Origin: Natronococcus sp. AD-5
GTDB taxonomy: Archaea; Halobacteriota; Halobacteria; Halobacteriales; Natrialbaceae
Length of the DNA stretch: 64,000 nucleotides
NCBI RefSeq assembly: GCF_030734285.1
Contig: NZ_CP132294.1
Location: forward strand, 2,976,001-3,040,000
Direction: 5' to 3'
This document shows positions 51,437-60,262 of this stretch, one piece after another. Position numbers and translations under genes: made by a program. The notes beneath the pieces were generated by a model, which was not told the DNA's origin, made no database searches, and saw only the letters and a program-made list of their open reading frames with translations. The first letter of the stretch is position 1. Every line of letters begins with the position of its first letter.

Positions 51437-52159
51437 TTGCCGCCACCGGGCCCCACCGAACGATCCGACGTCGGATCGCGACTGCAACTCGACATCTGGC
51501 ACCCCGACTGCTGGACGCTCGAGGTCACGGCGGGGGGCCCCGGCGGGCTGCTCGGCCACGGCGTCCACCGGATCGACGACGCGGCGACCGGCCGGTTCAC
51601 GGCGTACGCCCGGTCGACCGGGGAACTCGAGGAACTCGTCGACGCGATCGACGCGTCGTCGCTGGTCGATTCCGTCTGGACAGTCGAGCAGAACCACGCG
51701 ACGGAGGGGGTGACGACCGGGACAGAGAACGCGACGACCGGCCTCATCGTCCGGTACGATCTCGCCAACAGCATCAACGACGCGCTCGTCTCGCGCGGGT
51801 TCATCCCCGACGAACCCGTCCGCATCACCGGCGGGCGCGAGTACTGGACCGTCGTAACGCACGAAGACCGGACGGCCGTCGCGGAGAAACTGGACGAAGT
51901 CCGCGAGGAGCACTCGGCGAGCGTCGTCGTCGAGTCGATGACGGCGCTTCGGGACGACGTCGCGGACGGGATGTTCCGAACCGACCGGCTCTCGGAGCGC
52001 CAGCGGGAAGTGTTCGAACTCGCGCGGCGCAGACACTACTACCGCTGGCCGCGCGAGGTCTCGGCCGCCGAACTCGCCGCGGAACTCGACATCGCCGAGT
52101 CGACGTTCCTCGAGCACCTCCGGAAAGCGGAGGAGAAACTCCTCGATCGCTCGGAGTAA
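51437..52159 (+). CDS. Bat-like regulator with C-terminal HTH_10 domain
   Basis: 240 residues from TTG 51437. The N-terminal part (DIWHPDCWTLEVTAGGPGGL, RFTAYARSTGELEELVDAID) is a ligand/sensor-like domain. The C-terminus LSERQREVFELARRRHYYRW, PREVSAAELAAELDIAESTF, LEHLRKAEEKLL is the HTH_10 (PF04967) of bacterio-opsin-activator relatives. The GTG at 51389 would precede the TATA box, so it is not favoured. Target genes unknown; the permease-peptidase pair downstream is a possibility. Confidence 0.83.
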   Translation: MPPPGPTERSDVGSRLQLDIWHPDCWTLEVTAGGPGGLLGHGVHRIDDAATGRFTAYARSTGELEELVDAIDASSLVDSVWTVEQNHATEGVTTGTENATTGLIVRYDLANSINDALVSRGFIPDEPVRITGGREYWTVVTHEDRTAVAEKLDEVREEHSASVVVESMTALRDDVADGMFRTDRLSERQREVFELARRRHYYRWPREVSAAELAAELDIAESTFLEHLRKAEEKLLDRSE

Positions 52160-52247
52160 CTAGCCGCGTTCCCGCGGCGGATTCGATTCCTCGAACCCGG
52201 CGTATCTAGGGAGAGGACATAATCCGGCCGTTGCGCTATGTGTTCAC

Positions 52248-53693
52248 ATGACAGTGGACGACTCGAAGACCGGGCGGAGTCTCTCGCGCGACGTCGGTCC
52301 GTTCGCCGCGATCGCGACCGTCGTCGCCGGGACGCTCGGCGCCGGGCTGTTCGTGACGATCGGGACGGCGAGTTCGACTACCGGACCCAGCGTAATCTTC
52401 ATCATCGCCCTCTCGGGACTGATCGCGATGGCAATCGCGATCAACTACAGCTGGCTCGCGACGATCTTCCCCGCGGCGGGGTCGACGTACTCGTACGTCT
52501 CGCGGGCGTTCCGGAACCGTCTCGGCGGGTTCGTCGCGACGTGGTCGCTCTGGCTCGGCTACATGGCCGCCGTCGCCGTGCTGGCCATCGGATTCGGGAG
52601 CTACCTGCAGGTGTTCTATCCCGGCGTCGATCCGCGGTTCGCCGGCGCCGGGCTGATCGCGGTCCTGTTTCTGGTCAACATGCTCGGGATCCGTCGGTAC
52701 GGGGTCTCGCAGAACGTCATCTTCATCCTCCTGCTCGTCTCGATCCTGGTGCTCGTGGTGCCGGGCTCGTTCACCGTCGAGGCCGGGAACTACACGCCGT
52801 TTTTCACGGGCGGATTCGAGGGCGCGCTCGCGGCCGCGGTGCCGCTGTTTTACGCCTACATCGGGATCGCCGTCGCGGGCGAGATCGGCGCGGAGGTGAA
52901 AAACCCCTCCCGCAACCTGCCGCTGGCGATGGTCGGCGGGACGCTGATTCTCGTCGCCCTGTACATGTGGACCGCCGCCGTCATCTACGGCGTCGTCGGC
53001 GACTACGCGGTCCTCGCGAACTCCGAGCGACCGCTGTCGACCGCCGCCGAGACGTTCCTGCCGCTGAACGCGACCGCCGTCGTCGGCTTCGGCGGCCTCC
53101 TGGCGACCGCCTCGAGCGTCCACGCCGTGATGGCCGCGGGTATCAAGCTCCCGTACTGCTGGGGATGGGACGAAGTGTTCCCGGCGCGGTTTTCGGCGGT
53201 CAACGAGCGCTGGCGGACGCCGCACTGGTCGCTGTTCACCCTCTTTCTGGTCTCGACCGGACTCACCTTCTGGACCAGCGGGCTCGATCAGGTGATCGCG
53301 ATCGCGACGTTCAGCTACCTGATCGCCTACGGTGCGACGTCGCTGACCGCGATGTACGTCCACCTCAGAAAACCGACGCTGCGGTCGAAAGCGGCGTTCG
53401 ACCCGGGTAACTGGATCTTCGTCCCGGGCGCGGTCGGACTCGGCGGCTGTCTCGTCTTGCTCTCCCAGGCCTACGAAGGGGCGCTCACGGTCTTCGGACC
53501 GTGGCTCGCCGTCGGCCTCGTCGTCTTCGGCGTCTACTGGTACCTCGGCGAGCGGTCCGGCACCGACGTCGGCTCGATCCTCGATACGCTCCCCGGCGTC
53601 CCCACCGACGAGTACGACCCGAACATCCGCGGCGGTCACGAATCCGCGGACGAGTCGACCATCCCCGACGGCCACGAGCCGGCCGACGATTGA
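52248..53693 (+). CDS. APC-family amino-acid permease
   Basis: 481 residues, about twelve helices. The first helix with the unwound GTLGAGLFVTIGTASSTTGP, then YSWLATIFPAAGSTYSYVSR and FYAYIGIAVAGEIGAEVKNP-SRNLP are hallmarks of the APC superfamily. Acidic His-containing tail. Probably imports an amino acid or amine. The M20 peptidase gene follows by 6 nt, so both belong to one operon. Confidence 0.9.
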   Translation: MTVDDSKTGRSLSRDVGPFAAIATVVAGTLGAGLFVTIGTASSTTGPSVIFIIALSGLIAMAIAINYSWLATIFPAAGSTYSYVSRAFRNRLGGFVATWSLWLGYMAAVAVLAIGFGSYLQVFYPGVDPRFAGAGLIAVLFLVNMLGIRRYGVSQNVIFILLLVSILVLVVPGSFTVEAGNYTPFFTGGFEGALAAAVPLFYAYIGIAVAGEIGAEVKNPSRNLPLAMVGGTLILVALYMWTAAVIYGVVGDYAVLANSERPLSTAAETFLPLNATAVVGFGGLLATASSVHAVMAAGIKLPYCWGWDEVFPARFSAVNERWRTPHWSLFTLFLVSTGLTFWTSGLDQVIAIATFSYLIAYGATSLTAMYVHLRKPTLRSKAAFDPGNWIFVPGAVGLGGCLVLLSQAYEGALTVFGPWLAVGLVVFGVYWYLGERSGTDVGSILDTLPGVPTDEYDPNIRGGHESADESTIPDGHEPADD

Positions 53694-53699
53694 TCATCG

Positions 53700-54902
53700 A
53701 TGACGGCACCACCGGACCTCATCGACCCCGAGGAGACGATCGATCTGCTCCAGGAACTAGTCCGAATCGAGAGCCCCTACTTCGAGGAGGACGAAATCGT
53801 CGCGTTCGTCGCCGAGTGGCTCGCGGACAACGGACTCGAGCCCGAGTTCCACCCGGTGTCGGAACCGGAACTCACCGGCTACGAGGGGTCCAACGTCGTG
53901 GCGCGTCTCGAGGGGTCGGACCCGAATGCGCCGACGCTGCTGTTGAACGCCCACGTCGACACGGTCCGGCTGGTCGACGGCTGGGAGGAGGATCCGCTGT
54001 CGGGACGACTCGACGACGGCAAGTGCTACGGGCAGGGCGCCTGCGACATGAAAGGCGGGCTCGCGGCGGCGATGGTCGCGTTTCGGGCGCTTTCCGACGC
54101 CGACTTACGCGGCGACGCGATCTTCACCGCGGTCGTCGACGAGGAAGGCCCCTACGGGCTCGGAACGAATCAGTTGCTCCGGGACGGAATTACCGACGAG
54201 TGCGACGCCGCGATCGTCACCGAACCCGGCCCCGTCCTCGCCCGGTCCGACCTCGAAAATCCGGCGCTCCTGCTCGGCGCCCGCGGGCGGTTCCTCTACG
54301 ACATCACCGTTCGCGGCCACGCAGCACACGGTTCGCAGCCGCGGAAGGGGACCAACGCGGTCGTCGACGCCGGCAAACTGGCCGCGGCGCTGGCGGAGCT
54401 GGACGTCGGCACCCACCCGAAGCTGGGCGCGGGATCGGTCTGCCCGCTGTCGATCGAGGGCGGGGGCGAGACGCTCTCGGTCCCCGAGGAGTGCCGGCTG
54501 CTCGTCGACAGGCACGTCGTTATCGGCGAAGAACCCGAAGACGTCCTCGAAGACGCCAGGCGGATCGCCGACGGTCTCGACCTCGACTCGGAGGTCGAGA
54601 TCGGATTCCGCGACGCGCCGGCGTCGGACGTCTACTACGGACCGTATCTCACCGACGAGGACCGGCCGCTCGTTCGCTCGCTCGAGAGCGGAACCGAGTC
54701 GGTCACCGGCGCGACCCCCGCGATCGGATACTTCTCGAGCGTCGGGGACTTCAACTACCTCGGTCACCGTGCGGGCCTTCCGACGGTAATCGTCGGCCCG
54801 GACGGGGAGAACATCCACGGGGCCGGGGAGTTCGTCTACACCGACGAGGTCGTCGACGTGGCTCGGATCCTCGTCGCCGCCGCGACGGAATTTCTGGGGT
54901 GA
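53700..54902 (+). CDS. M20-family metallopeptidase/deacylase (ArgE/DapE-like)
   Basis: 400 residues. Metal and catalytic motifs: LLNAHVDTVRLVDGW (H-x-D), GQGACDMKGGLAAAMVAF (bridging Asp), TAVVDEEGPYGLGTN (Glu-Glu), the dimerisation domain with HAAHGSQPRKGTNAVVDAGK, and a C-terminal GPDGENIHGAGEFV with the last His ligand. It hydrolyses an N-acyl or peptide bond of a small substrate. Co-transcribed with the permease, suggesting uptake and then hydrolysis of an amino-acid derivative. Confidence 0.9.
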   Translation: MTAPPDLIDPEETIDLLQELVRIESPYFEEDEIVAFVAEWLADNGLEPEFHPVSEPELTGYEGSNVVARLEGSDPNAPTLLLNAHVDTVRLVDGWEEDPLSGRLDDGKCYGQGACDMKGGLAAAMVAFRALSDADLRGDAIFTAVVDEEGPYGLGTNQLLRDGITDECDAAIVTEPGPVLARSDLENPALLLGARGRFLYDITVRGHAAHGSQPRKGTNAVVDAGKLAAALAELDVGTHPKLGAGSVCPLSIEGGGETLSVPEECRLLVDRHVVIGEEPEDVLEDARRIADGLDLDSEVEIGFRDAPASDVYYGPYLTDEDRPLVRSLESGTESVTGATPAIGYFSSVGDFNYLGHRAGLPTVIVGPDGENIHGAGEFVYTDEVVDVARILVAAATEFLG

Positions 54903-55133
54903 GCCGCGGCGGGCGAACCCCCGCGGTGCTCACGGGGCGGACGCTCGAAGCCGCCGCCGAAGAGCAGGTCGAGGAAGTCCTGCATCGCGAGGCGAGCGTC
55001 CCTCCGAGTCGGTTCGTGATCGTATAAGAGCGGCGGCGTTTTGACTGCACGGGCGACCCCCCGGAGTCGAAATCCGCGCTCGGTCCTCGAGCGCCCACGT
55101 GCACTCAAGGGCATCGCGCTCGACGTTCGACGC

Positions 55134-55589
55134 ATGGAGTGGACCAGACGACGGGCCATCTACGCGACCGCGGCGGCGTGCACCCTCGCGGGCTGTCTCG
55201 GTGACGACGGGGACGACGAATCGGAACTCGAGGAACCCGACACCGATATCGACTCGCTCCGCGAGGAGTACGACGTCGCGGACCGAACCGGCGACGACCC
55301 CGTCGAGATCGCCGTCGATCCCGACGGTGCGAGGTTCGATCCCGACGGCCTCGAGATCGACGCGTCGACGACGCTTCGCTGGGCCTGGGAGGGCTCGAGC
55401 GAAGACCTCTATCCGATCGCCATTCCGGACGAGTGCACGTGGGAGGGGACGGACGGCGAACGGACCGCCGGGGACGAGTACGACCGCGTTTTCTGGGCCG
55501 AAGGCGGGTACGTCTACGGCAGCCGCGACGGGGACGGCGAGGAGTTCACCGGCGCGCTGTTCGTCCACGACGACGGCGAAGACGAGTAG
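55134..55589 (+). CDS. Tat lipoprotein with cupredoxin-like fold lacking copper ligands
   Basis: 151 residues. MEWTRRRAIYATAAACTLAG-C is a Tat signal with lipobox (Cys21). After an acidic linker, VEIAVDPDGARFDPDGLEID and TTLRWAWEGSSEDLYPIAIP follow the halocyanin pattern, but the His, Cys, His and Met positions are occupied by other residues (the late loop is YVYGSRDGDGEEFTGALFV). Probably an exported, lipid-anchored protein that does not bind type-1 copper. Start ATG 55134. Confidence 0.75.
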   Translation: MEWTRRRAIYATAAACTLAGCLGDDGDDESELEEPDTDIDSLREEYDVADRTGDDPVEIAVDPDGARFDPDGLEIDASTTLRWAWEGSSEDLYPIAIPDECTWEGTDGERTAGDEYDRVFWAEGGYVYGSRDGDGEEFTGALFVHDDGEDE

Positions 55590-55595
55590 CGACGC

Positions 55596-56573
55596 TCAGC
55601 CGAACTGATCCAGTCCCGACTGCCGGCGCCGCTTTCCGTCCGGGTCGGCGACCCAGGGCGTCCGGCGGTCGCGCTCGGCGGCGAGGTCGACGTCGGGCGC
55701 GGACGACGTCTCGTACCCCGGGCAAGCGGCGTCGCAGTCGGCGCCGGCGTCGACGACGCGCCCCGCCCACTCGCAGTACGGAAGCGTCGCGCCGCTCGAG
55801 TCGGCGGCCCGACAGGCCGCACAGTCGGGGAACGCGTACGTTCGCCAGCCCTTGCCGTAGGCTCGCTCCGCGATCCGGTGGCGCGCCTGCGCCTTCTCCG
55901 CGGGCGAGACGACGGCGACGTCGGTTCGGCCGGGGTGGGTCTCGAGCGGTTCGATCCCCGGTTCGTCGACCGCCAGCGGCGTCGCCTCCCGAACGACCTC
56001 GATCTCGCGCACCGCGCCGTCGTCGCGGCGGACGCGCCAGATCCCGACCTCGTCGGGAATCCGGTTGCGGTGGGCCCCCGTCACGTAGCTCTCGGTGGCC
56101 AGGACGACCTCGTCGACGAGGCCGAGACTGACGTCCGTCCGTAACTGGGACTCGAGGTCGCCCGGCCGCCCGAGGTCGGGTTTGTTCTCGATCCCGACGA
56201 TGCGGCCGTACCAGTCCGGATAGCGGGCGACCTGCCGGACGTAGTCGCGGCCGTTGCGCCTGTCGCGCTCGAAGAACCCGATCTCGAGGGCGCGTTCGGT
56301 CGCCCGACGCGCTCGCTCCGGGTGACAGTCGAACGCGTCTTTCCAGTACCGCGACCGACCGGTGCCGACCGCGGCGTCGATGGCGGCGTCCGGGATCGAC
56401 TCGGGTGCGATCGCGGTCCGCTCGTCGAACTCGGGCCCGGGCCGGACGCGGACGACGTCGAGGATCCGCCCGCCGGGGTCGGCCACGCTCGCGCCGAGCT
56501 GTCGGGCGACGAGGCCCTCGCGGCGGGATTCGAGGTGGGCACACAGCTCGAGTTCGAACGCGAACTCGCTCAC
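55596..56573 (-). CDS. DUF5787-family protein, probable PD-(D/E)xK nuclease with Cys cluster
   Basis: 325 residues. MSEFAFELELCAHLESRREG is the DUF5787 start. A nuclease-like core can be read: RILDVV (D39), IVGIENKPDLG (E129-x-K131), then LESQLRTDVSLGLVDEVVLA, like the Gln-helix of PD-(D/E)xK enzymes. The C-terminal part has five cysteines in CAACRAADSS, YCEWAG, GADCDAACPG (C251, C254, C267, C280, C284), reminiscent of the Fe-S or zinc cluster in Cas4/AddB-type nucleases. Both readings are mine; the family is annotated as unknown. Convergent with the lipoprotein gene. Confidence 0.8.
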   Translation of the reverse strand: MSEFAFELELCAHLESRREGLVARQLGASVADPGGRILDVVRVRPGPEFDERTAIAPESIPDAAIDAAVGTGRSRYWKDAFDCHPERARRATERALEIGFFERDRRNGRDYVRQVARYPDWYGRIVGIENKPDLGRPGDLESQLRTDVSLGLVDEVVLATESYVTGAHRNRIPDEVGIWRVRRDDGAVREIEVVREATPLAVDEPGIEPLETHPGRTDVAVVSPAEKAQARHRIAERAYGKGWRTYAFPDCAACRAADSSGATLPYCEWAGRVVDAGADCDAACPGYETSSAPDVDLAAERDRRTPWVADPDGKRRRQSGLDQFG

Positions 56574-56613
56574 GGCCGCGAGAAGGGGCGGGAGCGAGAA
56601 AAGGAGTCGGATT

Positions 56614-56934
56614 TCAGCCCTTCGTCGGTCGGGGGTCCGAACGCTTCGCGTCCGCAGTCGTCGGCCGGCGACCGCGCCGCCGGAGGTACTCGAGGAGCCG
56701 GCGGCCGAGTGCGGACGCGGCGATCGGAACGGCGAGCACGGTCGCGAACCCGACGACGAGCGCGACCGAGGCGGCGACCGGCGGGGGACCGCCGACGAGC
56801 GTCGCGGCGGTGGTCGCGGTCACGAACGCGGCGACGAACGCGACGAGCGCGAGCGCGCTCGAGACGAGCATCGAAGCGAGACTGCGGTCGACAGCGATCG
56901 GTTCGGTCGAACGGTATGGATACGGTGGGTACAT
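56614..56934 (-). CDS. Small two-helix membrane protein
   Basis: 106 residues with two long hydrophobic helices, MLVSSALALVAFVAAFVTAT and VAASVALVVGFATVLAVPIA, and a basic tail RRLLEYLRRRGRRP. The Tyr/Pro-rich start (MYPPYPYRS) is notable. Unknown function. It lies upstream of the DUF5787 gene (40 nt) in the same direction and may be co-transcribed. Confidence 0.65.
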   Translation of the reverse strand: MYPPYPYRSTEPIAVDRSLASMLVSSALALVAFVAAFVTATTAATLVGGPPPVAASVALVVGFATVLAVPIAASALGRRLLEYLRRRGRRPTTADAKRSDPRPTKG

Positions 56935-57171
56935 CGGTCTACAAACGAGTAGACGCGCCGGCTCGACGTAAGTATAATCTGAAAAACATTTCTGTAGGAA
57001 CGGCTACTGGAAATTCCTTCAGGAAGCGATCGGACAGAAGCGACCGCCCGCGATCGATCGGGTTGAAGCGAGAATCCGCCACGGCGAGACGTTCGGCGTC
57101 GATCGCGGGGGCAAGCCGGATAGGCGTCAAGAGCAGGATTGATCACGGTCCGTGTACGAGCCGTAGAGAGG

Positions 57172-57315
57172 ATGGGGGTATTCGAATCGCTACGAGAGCG
57201 AGCGCGTAACGGTACCACGCTGTACGAGTGTCGAAACTGCGGCGAGACGCTCGCAGAAGGCGTCGACGAGTGTCCGAGCTGCGGCTCGGAGGAGATCGCG
57301 CACTACGAAATCTGA
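57172..57315 (+). CDS. 47-residue zinc-ribbon protein
   Basis: ATG 57172 to TGA 57313-57315. MGVFESLRERARNGTTLYEC, then CRNC and CPSC: two CxxC knuckles about 15 residues apart with an acidic loop (GETLAEGVDE), ending GSEEIAHYEI. Rubredoxin-like/zinc-ribbon micro-proteins of this size are common in haloarchaea. Function unknown. Confidence 0.75.
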   Translation: MGVFESLRERARNGTTLYECRNCGETLAEGVDECPSCGSEEIAHYEI

Positions 57316-57411
57316 GAGTCCCAACGACGAGGGTCGCAGGCGTTCACCGCGAATCCCTGCGGGCACCGGTCTCGATATCTCGAGCGGACGCTATCGGTAA
57401 CGCGCCTCGTC

Positions 57412-58323
57412 TCAGCGAACCGCCGTCAGGTGCGTCTCGAGCACCGCGAGGTCCTCGTCCATCCGGACGCGAAGTTCGTCGCCGGCCAGCCGCATCCGCA
57501 CCTCGAGTCGGTACGGATCGCGCTCTACGACGCGGGTGTACTCGGGGGAGACGCACCACGGGAGGGTCCAGTAGGGCCGCTCGTCGAGCGAGACCCCGCG
57601 TTCGTCGTGGAAGCGAACGACCGCCGACTGATCGAGCAGTCGGAGTCCGGCGGCCGAGCAGAGGGCGTGGCCGCACTGGGCGCACTCGTGGTCGACGCGC
57701 ACGTCGACGCCGAGACAGCACTCGCCCGTCTCGACGATTTGCGTCTCCACTCGCCCGTTACACTCCGGACAGACGCCGTCGGCCGCCAGGCAGTGGAGGT
57801 GGCGAACGCGCTGGTCGAAGGCGTCGGCGATCTCGTCGTGCGTTCGGTCGTTCAGCCCGCCAGGCGGAAACGCGTACTCGCCGTGGCACTGGCCGCAGTC
57901 GGCGCAGTCGATCGCGAGCCGTTCGTCCTCGTAGCGGGCGTGGAGCGAACCGCCGCAGTCGAAACACTCCCCCTCGACCGGAAACGGTTCGAGGGAGGGG
58001 TGCTGGTTGAACGAGCCGGCGATCACCGACCGGACGACCTTCTCGCCGGCGTGTTTGAACGTGTACCCATCGTCTCGCTGCGTGACGAAATGATCGGTCA
58101 GCTTCTGGAGGTGGTAGTTGAACTGCGCCGAATCGCGCATCCCGACCTCGCGGCGCAGCTCCGAAAACGAGACGGGGCGCTCGTCGGCCGCCCACAGCGC
58201 CTCGAGGATCGCGAGCCGGGTCTCGTTCCCGATCAGCGCGAACGCGTCGGCCGGGTCGAGGCAGTCCGTACACTCGAGGACCGACTCGCGGCCGGCCTCG
58301 CTCGAGGTGGATGATCTGCTCAT
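57412..58323 (-). CDS. Winged-helix regulator with zinc-binding C-terminal domains
   Basis: 303 residues. The wHTH covers DAFALIGNETRLAILEALWA and FSELRREVGMRDSAQFNYHL-QKLTDHF, an ArsR-like fold. Three paired-Cys knuckles follow: ECFDCGG, DCADCGQCHG, VCPECNG, and later ECAQCGHALC. The C-terminal part is a ligand-type domain with RVRMDEDLAVLETHL. A TATA element CTTTAATC at 58346-58353 (minus) is 23-30 nt before ATG 58323, fixing the start over ATG 58338. Haloarchaeal repressor-like protein of unknown target. Confidence 0.85.
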   Translation of the reverse strand: MSRSSTSSEAGRESVLECTDCLDPADAFALIGNETRLAILEALWAADERPVSFSELRREVGMRDSAQFNYHLQKLTDHFVTQRDDGYTFKHAGEKVVRSVIAGSFNQHPSLEPFPVEGECFDCGGSLHARYEDERLAIDCADCGQCHGEYAFPPGGLNDRTHDEIADAFDQRVRHLHCLAADGVCPECNGRVETQIVETGECCLGVDVRVDHECAQCGHALCSAAGLRLLDQSAVVRFHDERGVSLDERPYWTLPWCVSPEYTRVVERDPYRLEVRMRLAGDELRVRMDEDLAVLETHLTAVR

Positions 58324-58345
58324 GCGGGTTAGTACCATCTTCCTC

Positions 58346-58353
58346 GATTAAAG
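58346..58353 (-). promoter_or_regulatory. TATA box of the zinc-finger wHTH gene
   Basis: CTTTAATC on the minus strand, 23-30 nt from ATG 58323. Confidence 0.6.
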
Positions 58354-58379
58354 CGTTCGCTAAACGTCGTTTTTGTAAT

Positions 58380-58925
58380 CTATCTGTCGAACAGCCGTTC
58401 GTTTCGGACGGTTCCGCCGATCACGGGCGCGGCGCCGATGATAACGCGGTTCTTGATGGTGTACTGCCCCTCGACCGTGAGGGCGTACGGGAACGCGACG
58501 TACACGACCCCGGGAGGAGGACGAGCGGCAAGAGCGCGCCCGGAAGCTGGAGAAACAGGAGGAAGACGCCGAGTCGGACGAGCGGCCGTAGAGCAGACAC
58601 AGCCCGATGAGCACCTCCCAGACCCCGAGGGCAGGAACGAACAGCTCCGGGGAACCACGTAGACGGTCGCCGCGACGAGGTCCGCGGCCGGGGAGACGTC
58701 GAAGATCTCGAGCGAGCCGAACCAGACGAACACGACGGCGACCGCGACCCGCAACACCGGCGTCCCCACCGCCCCATCCGCGCCGCGATCGTCGCGTCGA
58801 GCGCGTCGAACTGCCGCCGGTATCTCCGGAGGCGTTCCGATAGAGTCGATCCGCCGATGTCGACGGCCTGCGGGGCGCCAGTCGACGTTTCGTCGAGGAG
58901 CGGGGCGCCGCCCGGAATCGTTGCA
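58380..58925 (-). pseudogene. DoxX/YkgB-like four-helix membrane protein, four frameshifts
   Basis: Pieces of one protein appear in changing frames: [13 protein letters not shown], then [41 protein letters not shown], then PELFVPALGVWEVLIGLCLL, then PLVRLGVFLLFLQLPGALLP-LVLLP, then GVVYVAFPYALTVEGQYTIK-NRVIIGAAPVIGGTVRNE. The junctions are near 58772, 58649, 58587 and 58512. Each is repaired by one extra base in a G/C stretch. The joined product has four hydrophobic helices and looks like a DoxX/YkgB-type membrane protein. No upstream ATG in the first frame, so the start is uncertain. Confidence 0.7.
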
Positions 58926-58971
58926 CCGTCGGGGACCGTTCACTCCGGTGATCCGCCCCGAGAACAGTAGG

Positions 58972-58977
58972 TTTATC
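58972..58977 (+). promoter_or_regulatory. Possible TATA box for the aIF2-gamma operon
   Basis: TTTATC lies 43-48 nt before ATG 59020, leaving a short leader of about 15-20 nt. Confidence 0.5.
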
Positions 58978-59019
58978 AGGCGCACGGCGGAATCTCTACC
59001 TAAGATTACTCATCGTCTT

Positions 59020-60249
59020 ATGGAAGGAAATCGACAACCGGAGGTGAACATCGGACTCGTCGGCCACGTCGACCACGGCAAGACGACGCTGGTGCAGGCG
59101 CTCAGCGGCTCGTGGACGGACCAGCACAGCGAGGAGATGAAGCGCGGTATCTCCATCCGACTGGGCTACGCGGACGCGACGTTCCGCCACTGTCCCGGCG
59201 TGGACGAACCCGAATGTTACACCGTCAAGGAGGAGTGTCCGGACGGCTCGGAGAGCGAGCCGCTGCGGACCGTCTCGTTCGTCGACGCCCCGGGTCACGA
59301 GACCCTGATGGCGACGATGCTCTCGGGCGCCTCGCTGATGGACGGCGCGGTGCTGGTCGTCAGCGCCAACGAGCCCGTCCCCCAGCCCCAGACCGAGGAG
59401 CACCTGATGGCGCTCGACATCATCGGCATCGAGAACATCGTCATCGCCCAGAACAAGATCGACCTCGTCGACTCCGAGACCGCTCGAGACAACTACGAGC
59501 AGATCCAGGAGTTCGTCGAGGGGACGGTCGCCGAAGACGCGCCGGTCGTCCCGATCTCCGCGGGCCAGGAGGTCAACATGGACCTGCTGATCCAGGCGGT
59601 CGAAGAGGAGATCCCGACGCCGGAGCGGGATCCCGACACCGATCCCCGAATGCACGTCGCCCGCAGCTTCGACATCAACAAGCCAGGGACGACCCACGAG
59701 AACCTCACCGGCGGCGTCCTCGGCGGCAGCCTCATCCAGGGCGAACTCGAGGTCGACGACGAGATCGAGATCCGCCCCGGCCGCGAGGTCGAGGAGGGGG
59801 GACAGACCGAGTACGTCCCGATCCGGACGACGATCCGATCGCTCCAGGCCGGCGGCAGTAACATCGAGTCGGTCACTCCGGGCGGGCTGCTCGGCGTCGG
59901 TACGGGCCTCGACCCGTCGCTGACGAAAGGTGACGCGCTCGCCGGCCGAATCGCCGGCCCGCCGGGATCGCTCCCGCCGACGTGGGAGCAGTTCACGATG
60001 GACGTCGATCTGCTCGATCGGGTTGTCGGTACCGACGCGGGCGACGTCGAGGAAATCAGCACCGGCGAACCGCTGATGATGACCGTCGGCACGGCGACGA
60101 CCGTCGGCGCGGTCACGAGCGCGCGCAGCGGCGAGTGCGAGGTTCGGCTCAAGCGCCCCGTCTCGGCCGAGCCGGGCGCGAAGATCGCGATCAACCGCCG
60201 GATCGGCGCCCGCTGGCGACTGATCGGACTGGGAACGCTCCGAGAATAG
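59020..60249 (+). CDS. eif2g: Translation initiation factor aIF2 subunit gamma
   Basis: 409 residues. GTPase motifs [19 protein letters not shown] (G1), [13 protein letters not shown] (G3) and [10 protein letters not shown] (G4) are intact. The zinc-loop region [16 protein letters not shown] carries three Cys. Domains II and III follow with SFDINKPGT and the C-terminal barrel. It binds initiator Met-tRNA as part of the aIF2 trimer. Head of the operon with PIN, Rpo7, Spt4 and dephospho-CoA kinase genes. The start ATG 59020 removes a basic upstream extension. Confidence 0.97.
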   Translation: MEGNRQPEVNIGLVGHVDHGKTTLVQALSGSWTDQHSEEMKRGISIRLGYADATFRHCPGVDEPECYTVKEECPDGSESEPLRTVSFVDAPGHETLMATMLSGASLMDGAVLVVSANEPVPQPQTEEHLMALDIIGIENIVIAQNKIDLVDSETARDNYEQIQEFVEGTVAEDAPVVPISAGQEVNMDLLIQAVEEEIPTPERDPDTDPRMHVARSFDINKPGTTHENLTGGVLGGSLIQGELEVDDEIEIRPGREVEEGGQTEYVPIRTTIRSLQAGGSNIESVTPGGLLGVGTGLDPSLTKGDALAGRIAGPPGSLPPTWEQFTMDVDLLDRVVGTDAGDVEEISTGEPLMMTVGTATTVGAVTSARSGECEVRLKRPVSAEPGAKIAINRRIGARWRLIGLGTLRE

Positions 60250-60262
60250 GACGACAGCGAGC

